DNA of 64,000 nucleotides from positions 4,712,001-4,776,000 of the forward strand of contig NC_045129.1 of NCBI RefSeq assembly GCF_007655135.1, read 5' to 3'. The notes below the pieces were generated by a model. The model did no database searches, was not told the DNA's origin, and saw only the letters and a program-made list of their open reading frames with translations. This DNA is from Punica granatum. Taxonomy: Eukaryota; Streptophyta; Magnoliopsida; Myrtales; Lythraceae. Below, in pieces: positions 56,401 through 64,000 of this stretch. The stretch's first letter is position 1; every line of letters starts with the position of its first letter. The position numbers were made by a program, and so were the translations under genes.

Positions 56401-58517
56401 ATCAAGAAAATACATTAAAAATGTCAGTAATAACGATAACTGAAATGAGACTTACTAATTCCATATTGCGCAATGGTCTAATGTGAAATGCCATTTGTGA
56501 CGGAATCATTCTGCCTAGCATAAAGGGTCATAGATTATTGACGATTGATCTACATCGAAAGTAGTCGAGCTATCTTGAATATTAATATATATCTATATGT
56601 ACACACAAACCAGATTTGTATCACATAAAATTTGGAAATAAGTATATTTTTTTGGTGTGCATCCTGATTTTCGGAAGTCCAATTAGGTTCCGACCAATCT
56701 AGTCAAACCATATCGACATATTAAAAAATAAAACTCTCCCAACGTGAATTTTTCCCAGAATCAGATGAGGGTATAATTATAAATATAGGTATTGATACAT
56801 AGTATAGTACATATGTAGACCGACGTTTTAAAGTGAAGAAGGTTTAAATTTCGGTTGTTGCGAATGGGACTTTTATCAATTCATTCCCCTTGACCTCTCT
56901 CCTTTGCTAAGCTTATATATATATAATAAAATAAAATAAATTATATGACTTATGTAATATATCTGTATACATGTATATCTGGGGGCATTTAGCAAGGCAA
57001 CACATGAACTTCTGTTTTTTAGTTGCGAAATTTACTCATAAAATACAATTACACAATGGAGCAAACCCACGTGAGGTTGATTCCTCTTCTATGCTGGGGG
57101 ATTTACCTTCTACTACATACGAACTCATGGTATGCATGTCCATGCATATATATATATATATATATATGTAAGAATATTATATTTCCGATTTGACTATGCA
57201 GGTTTAAAATAAAAACAAATCAGTTCTCTATTTTCTAAATTAATAAATTAATTACTGGCCAAAAAATAATAAATTTATTGATTAAATTTTAGTAACGAGT
57301 AAGGGCTTTTCTGGTAGACGACCTAGGAGATTCTAATACATGCTGGGGTCGGTCCTGCGCATGCGGTGTTGTATGGGCCCAGTCGACCATTGCATATTTA
57401 GGGCATGTCCTAGAGCTGCTAACCCCACTAGCATGGTTTGGTCCAATTGGTGCAATTGTACTGGGATGATTTTATTCTACTTCTAGCCCGTCATCTTATC
57501 ATAAAATCCAAAATACCCCCATCCTAATAACCGAATCTGATATATGTTTATCGGTGCTCATCGCTATTAGTTGATATTCTTGATGATACGGGAAACCGAT
57601 TCATTGCACTCCGAATTTTGTGGATATGTGATAAGGTAAATGTCAACAGCTTACGTCATTAATCACCGCTTACATGTTAACTGCCACATAGTATTGCGGA
57701 GACAACAGCCCCATGCATGACTTCGTATTTTGTTGGTTCGCGAACGGTTCGGGATATATAAGAGATATACATCTTTGGGTGACAAAGTTTCAGCATAAGC
57801 TATATAGACCTGAAAAACCTATGCTCCTTTCGAGTGTATACAATATATGAATGAATTTCTTAATGACAGGATATATTAACATATTTTCTACTTTTGTTTC
57901 TTGTGCATTTCATGCATAACCCATGAGACATCACAAGCTCTTGTTCCGGAAAATAATAATATTAACAATAATGATGATGATGATAATAACGATGATAATA
58001 ATCTTTGAGTTTTCAAATGTTGTCCAGTGGCTCGTTGATAAGTGAGCATAGGTTTTATTTAAAATGGGGAAAAGAAAAGTTTACTTCACCACACGTGACA
58101 AAATCACGATTTAATGTGCTTCTTACCAAGAAATTGGTCAGTTTCTTGTTTTCGGTCGATGCCACATTAAGGATTTTTCGTTGTGTCACATAAATTTTTG
58201 TCATACGAAATTATAAACGCCTGTTTTTAGTCAATGAATTTTGCTCTATATCACTCTTTCCATGAAAAAGATTATTAGTTGTAAAATTATGAGTACCTTT
58301 GTGTATCAAGATGTAAAAGAATTAATAATCGCAATCATAACGTTTTCAATGCGGAATTAGAAGGAAGATATTATAAGTAAAACTGCGTAACGTGGCACAC
58401 CTGTAATATGGAGCAATCGAGGCAATATAATCTAATCAATGGCACGGTCAATCGACGTGATTTTTTACATATCTATTGATTTGGAATATTGGGAGATAAT
58501 AATAATAATTTAACATC
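53467..58517. other. Intergenic DNA without a gene
   Basis: AT-rich, with TA microsatellites (about 54,331, 55,797, 57,148) and a dispersed-repeat piece near 53,490-53,600 and again at 56,660-56,770. No coding region with a recognisable protein. The IDD gene's distal upstream region is the first part. Confidence 0.55.
56279..56354. repeat. ACACC/CACCC microsatellite
   Basis: ACACC units, then CCACCC units and a CA run, form a cytosine- and adenine-only strand of about 75 bp, followed by poly-A/G. The motif drifts from ACACC to CCCCCA. Confidence 0.85.
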
Positions 58518-58534
58518 AAATCATTTGCTCCATC

Positions 58535-58830
58535 TTTTTTTTTTGAATAAAAAGGGTAGGTCGGATTATTGGTTCTCTGTAATTACCCCAACTAAGGGAA
58601 CCTAACCGCTACCGAATGTTCCGTTCGCCCATAACTCGGTCACCGCAGCTCCACCAACACACTAGCAGATTAAGTCCAAGGTCACCTGGATGAAGTATTA
58701 TGAATGTCGGCTACCGTTATCCCATAATACATCCACATAATAGCGAGTTATACGTCTTTAGTAAGACTCAAACTCGTGATGTTCAAATGAAGTGTTTGGA
58801 ATTTAACCACTAGACCACCGTGTTTGTGGT
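58535..58830 (-). mobile_element. SINE with perfect 17-bp target site duplication
   Basis: 296 bp flanked by AAATCATTTGCTCCATC at 58,518-58,534 and 58,831-58,847. On the minus strand the head reads ACGGTGGTCTAGTGGTTAA (A box TGGTCTAGTGG) and CATCACGAGTTTGAGTCTT (B-box-like). It ends in an A-rich tail (seen as T10 on the plus strand next to the left duplication). The body differs from the family at 5,269, so this is a second SINE family. The intact duplication suggests a relatively recent insertion. Confidence 0.88.
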
Positions 58831-58847
58831 AAATCATTTGCTCCATC

Positions 58848-61800
58848 GGTAATTTACTTTAACACACACAAAAGTAATGATGATTAATGTGAAAAAAAGG
58901 GGGAAAATAAGGATAATGTGTTTCCACAAAACCAGGAGAGAACACATTCATAACAGTGTGATTGGAGAGGGAGATTCCCCCCTTAGCATCAAATGTGCTT
59001 TCCGTAGGTCACATGTGACAAGACCCCTCGACGTAGATGGCTAATTAGATTAGAAAAGATTGCATATCCGAAATTGGTATATTTGAATTTAATTATTAAG
59101 GCAAATTTTTGAAAAATCGAAGATATGAACTTTCACATATGATCTTTCAAATCTGACCATCGACATACGAACTTTTGCAGATGATATTTTAGAATTAAAT
59201 TTTGGTGCATGATCAACGAGACAATTTGTGCTCATGTGGAAAAATTTGAACAAGTGATATGCCGAGAGACGAAAATCGCGAAAGGGTTGGTGGATGTTGT
59301 AGATTAAGAAAATGAAAAATATTAGACTAGGATTCTCTCAGAAGTTGCCCATTGGCGTCGCATTGACTGGGTGACTTGTTCGTAGTGCATACCGTCAACC
59401 ATGGAGGCCAAGATACGGAAACAACTAGATAAGACGTAGCCTATTTTTGAGTACGACTCGGCAATGCAAAGACGAAGAATTGCACAAGACCCGCTCTCCT
59501 ACCAAATGCCGATACTACTGCGAGTATAAAAACACATAAGCCTTATTGAACTCGAAGAGCTTAATCTTGAAAAGAAAAACTCCGAACAGTTAATTAGTAC
59601 TTGCTCCTATATAAAAAAACAAGGGGAAAAAAAGATTGTTTTGGTTCTCTTTATTTTTGTTTTTCTTATCGAATAGAAAAATATAAGACTCACCTTCTTT
59701 TGGTGACATTTCAGTTCTTAAAGTTAATATCTGAAGAGTATATTTTGTTTCTGGTGAACCTCATAAGAGTATTTGTCGGGGTTAAATCATATATTCTCCA
59801 CCTCGCTTGTAATTGTCGTGACATACATGGGACCACACCCAGCTGGCAAGCCACGTATAATTTTCTCAATGAAAATTAACCGAAATTAAGATGATAATAA
59901 TTCCACCCCGAAAAAAGAAATGACAATAAACTATATAAAAAAAACACGAAGTTTAGTGCATTTAACAAATTGCTCTTTCAGCGACCAATAAAAGAGTTCA
60001 AAATCTTTTAAAAGCATCTCATTATCAGATTTAAGGAGCGCCAAGCAGAGATTCATTCCAACTAATAGGTTATAATACCTCGTAATTTCAACGGTAAAGA
60101 AAACGAAAAACTATAAGAAGAGAAGGTGTAGAGAAAATCCAATTTTTGAATTATGTTTGGTATTTGAGTTGAGTTAAGTTAAGTTTTGGTTTTAATTGGT
60201 TTATAATGATTGTGTTGTTGAAATATGAGAAAAAAATATGAACAAATAATGAATAGTAGAAAAAAAGTAGTGATTAAGTAAAAATTGTATTGTTGAATTA
60301 TAGAAAAAGTAATGAATAGTTGAGAGAATTTAATATTAAAAATTGAATTGAACGATTAAAGAAATAATTGTGTTGTTGAATTGAAAATAAATTGAGTTGA
60401 GTTAATTTAAATTTTTTTTTTAAAACCAATAGGGCCGCGCCACCTTATTATTCTCCCGGCAGATCGAAAAAATCATTTGCTTGTGTTGTCTGATTTTGTT
60501 CTGATGCGAATATATATAATGGCACTGAGGATTCACGAGGCAGCTACGGAGAAAGGTGTGGGCTCCCACAACTGATTCTTTTTTTTTTTTTTTCTTTTTT
60601 CCCCTCTTCTCTGTTTGTGGTACCACTCGAGGGTGTGAGTGTACCTAAGTTAGCTATTCAAATACTTACATGCAGCTGTTACCCATTGAAGATAACTTCC
60701 TTTCGTTTTAGTCCCGTGCTCGATCGAGTAGACACGGTGAACTCGTCCGTGTAATTCGTCGGTCTCTATAGCTTGATGTCACTAGATTGTATATCCGTAT
60801 CGATTTGCTAATTTGCTATTCATATATGTAACCGATATTTCATATGTATTTAAAAGAGAGAGTGTAAGAAAGTGCCTAAGCCAGCCACTCATACATTCTT
60901 CGAGTGTATATGGTGGAGTGGGATTAAAAGGATATAATGGTAATGTGGCAATGCAATATGTGATTTGATAATGTGATGATAGTATTAAACCACGTGAATG
61001 TGTTTCTGTGATAAATTAATTTTTTAGTAGATAAATTTTAATACCGATTCAAAATCATGAAGTTATGAATTCAACTCTTGTAAGTATGATTTTCATATTT
61101 CTTTATTTTCTCATTTTTGTATTAGCCGATCAGTTTTATTTCTTATAAACAAAAAAAAATCCCAATGTACGATTTAGTCTCCAGAGATGGTAAAAGTCAA
61201 TGGTAAAAATTAAAGGGAAAAAAGGGGAGAAAAGATAAGAAAATAAGTAAACTGAACAAAGAAAAAGAAAAGAAAAATCCAACCTGCCTGCACTTTCACC
61301 GACCTTGAAACCCGTGTTGTGTGTCAAATGGACAACACTCCTCTACTGATTCAAATGAAATCTCGATGAAGTCGAGTATCCTTAAAACACTGCATGAATG
61401 ATTATTTTCTTCACACGTACAAATGACAAGAATACCGATGCATAACTTGGATAGAAGCTGGAGTTATCGAGAGCATTCGGCCCATTTTTGGCGATTTCAA
61501 CCTGATTTACGACCTATAAACCAAGATCGAACAACTATAAATGAGGTTGTGGAGGAATTGATCGATGTAGCCCAGAGCATCGCTGATGAGGAGCTCAATT
61601 TTTCATACGACAAATGAGCAAACGATGTACATCGATATATAGTTCATTCGCAAAATGGGGTCCAACTTCATTGAGTCGTCTATGCGCACAGAGTGAACAT
61701 ACAATATGGTAATATATAAGCAATCCAGGAGGACCGGATAATAACCATTTCAATTAGCTCCCTCACTATATGCAAGTTGATCAGATCGATTTATAACGAA

Positions 61801-64000
61801 AAGTAAAACAGTCGATTAATGTAAACCCTGATTACGGCACTGTCGCGATCAAATTCGAAATTCGAGATATGCCCGGAACGAATCTAACCATAATAATACA
61901 GCGCAGGAAATGAAGCCCGCTTTGATCACGACGTGCAATGCTACCTCTCTGGTCTTGGCTTGGGAGGTCGCGGTCCCAAGCCCGGGAAAGGGACGGATCG
62001 AGGGGACTCGTACCTGACAAGCACACGTGGCTGACCTTGATTGGCTTGATTCGGACGAAAACCATGCATTTGCGCATACACACACATATATATAATTACC
62101 AAAGTTCTGTTTGTTTGGTGATTTCACACAAAAATTCACTTTGAACACGTAATATTAGAGAGAGTGCGAGAAAGACAAAAGACGAGTGAATTTCATAATA
62201 ATCACTTATTTTAGTAAAATTCTTTGATGTCATGTGAGGCAGCAACATCACTTTCAACACCGGCCATTCTATCTCTTCCTAATTCCTTTCTTTAAAAAAA
62301 AATAAAATAATTTTTTAATTTTGGTATCATCACGAGATATGACACAATTATCAAATTGTACTATCAGTAGACAAAATTTTTACTTACAATATTGGTTTCA
62401 AGTTCACTGAAAATATTTCACAGTCAAAATAAGTGAACAGATGAGCTGATACTAATCTTAACTAGTAAGTTGTTGATATCTCCTAATTCTATTGCTCGAT
62501 AATAATTTAATTCTTTCTACTTGCTAAATCAGACTTTCCATAATTTAAGAATTAAAATACTGTTCGATTGTTAGGAGGAGATCGATGTGTAAAAGCATGT
62601 CAAGCTACGTAATGAACTACCGAAAACCTCTCTAAGCATGGATTCAATGGGATAGGGACGTTTTTTAAGTGCTCGGCGGCTTTCAAGTCCAGATGAGACC
62701 TTTTGGAACCTATAGAAATGTAATTATTTTGATTAAAAATCGTCTTGCGAAATTGAAAAGTCTGAAAATGGACGAAGAAAAATAGAATGGCAATTGATTT
62801 TTTGAAGTGTTATCAACGGGTGGAGGGATGGCCCACCGGCAATGGGGGGGGGGGGGAGGGAGACTAAAACCGATGGCTCCCAATTGCAAAGAGAGGGCAT
62901 GGAGTCAAAGTTGGGGGAAAGGTGTATAGAGCTTACGTAACAAGAAGGCAACATATTAGGTTCATGTCCTTCAATTTGCAGGGTCAATATTATATGAAAT
63001 ATATTGTCAATATCATATAAACATTTTGAAATTATATTTTAAACAATTTGAGAATTTAATTTTCGTTTAAACTTTCACATTGCAGATATGTGTGGACGGC
63101 ATAAAATTTTCTCAATTTCTAATTTGATTTGTTTTCCTCAGAAAATTTTTATCACATGCAAACATACTCACTAGTCGTAGATACGAATCAAAAACCATTG
63201 CCACTCCTATAGTGTGGGGTCGATTAAGACAACTAAATATTCACGAGATCAGATTGATGTGGAGAGCAATTTTCAGGGGTAAACTGAAATTAGCACTCCT
63301 TTTTTAATGGTATGCATACTAGGGTATGCATAGATACTGAGTATACTCGGAACTGATTGAATCCTTCCTGTTAGGATAAGGTCCAGGTAATAATTTAAGG
63401 AACCAGTGAAAATAGGTTCCGGTTCCGGTTCCGATTTCGACATACAGGTCACTCACGGTGGCAATACTTGGGATCTATATTTTTTTTTTCGAAAAAGATT
63501 ATTTTATATTTATATAATCCTATATGTGCGAAGTAGTAACAGAATCATAAGAAGAGTTTATTTGCTTTGTCTACTAAGAAGACTTATATAATCTTTTTTT
63601 TTTTTTGCTAAATAGCTATATAATCTTTTAGTAGCTTATTTGTTTTGTCTATCATATAATCCTAAAGAGAGCAGCATAATTCTTTAGTTTTATGCATGGA
63701 TGGATGTGATCCGATTAATTTATGTTAACATTTATTTGTTTTGCATGACTGTGAATGTGATTTTTTCGATTTTAATTATTTATTTCATTTATTATGTTTG
63801 AAGAGAAAAAGATAAAAGAAAAGTTACATATTCCAACAGGGTACCTGAAACCTGTAATATAATTCAGATTCCGAGTAAGTTTCGGGTCCAAATTCTAATA
63901 AGGTAGGGTCCGGTTACAAATTTTGGAACTTATCTCTTATAATGTAGGGTTCGAATATCGTGAAAAAAGAAAATATCTGGACCTGCACACCCGTAAAACG
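58848..64000. other. Intergenic DNA without a gene
   Basis: AT-rich with no supportable gene. A 64-codon frame at 61,423-61,617 has no recognisable domain. A repeat at about 60,146-60,430 carries GAGTTGAGTTAAG-type strings at both ends in direct orientation and may be a degenerate transposable element. A G10-11 run lies near 62,846. A GC-richer segment (61,880-62,040) is unexplained. Confidence 0.5.

Noticed and set aside
61423..61617. Open frame of 64 codons with an acidic, helix-like C-terminal half
   Set aside because: Composition is protein-like, but I recognise no family, splice partner or promoter. It is too short to call.
1..64000. CRISPR arrays, rRNA genes, organelle insertions
   Set aside because: No spaced direct repeats of CRISPR type, no rRNA-like stretch and no long block resembling plastid or mitochondrial genes was seen on either strand by eye.

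Overview
The window is nuclear DNA of a flowering plant, most likely a eudicot. Its genes have short GT-AG introns, a plant-type 19-exon beta-galactosidase and an INDETERMINATE DOMAIN (IDD) zinc-finger gene. AT-rich intergenic DNA is full of plant transposons: copia, a solo LTR, Helitron, SINE, MULE and PIF MITEs, and a LINE. I cannot name the species from sequence alone.

Region 1 (1-27,600) is a cluster of an unusual gene family. The best copy (23,019-24,857) joins an N-terminal domain that looks like an R-S-E class mono-ADP-ribosyltransferase (the fold of bacterial AB-type toxin A subunits) to four hemopexin-like repeats of the plant albumin-2 type and a His-rich tail. One intron separates the two modules. 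A second complete copy (11,256-13,236) has the same architecture but has lost two of three predicted catalytic residues and gained a foreign C-terminal tail. Broken relatives lie at 1-141 (3' end), 5,640-5,783 (truncated exon 1), 16,310-16,742 (hemopexin only, frameshifted) and 26,656-27,580 (hemopexin part, broken). A tandem duplication (2,259-5,778 and 5,793-11,403) made part of this arrangement. A 1.7-kb solo LTR and a small Helitron-like element then interrupted the second unit. A further tandem duplication (17,805-19,460) doubles DNA upstream of a candidate promoter for the best copy.

Region 2 (28,091-36,896, minus strand) is a complete beta-galactosidase of the BGAL17 type. I could join 19 exons in one frame into a 703-residue protein with both GH35 catalytic glutamates. 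A decayed 4.96-kb Ty1/copia retrotransposon (36,984-41,944, LTRs and 5-bp target duplication visible) sits 88 bp upstream of its ATG.

Region 3 (41,950-49,613) is gene-poor and carries SINE, hAT-like and MITE-like repeats. Region 4 (49,614-52,742, minus strand) is a complete three-exon IDD-family C2H2 transcription factor with GA-rich upstream DNA. Region 5 (53,160-64,000) holds no gene I can support, but contains a SINE with a perfect 17-bp target duplication.

The candidate new system is the ADP-ribosyltransferase-hemopexin family. I infer a two-part protein, an enzyme-like head on a lectin-like beta-propeller, perhaps for defence, evolving by duplication, domain loss and decay of catalytic residues. 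That function is inference; the domain layout and residue differences are visible in the sequence.
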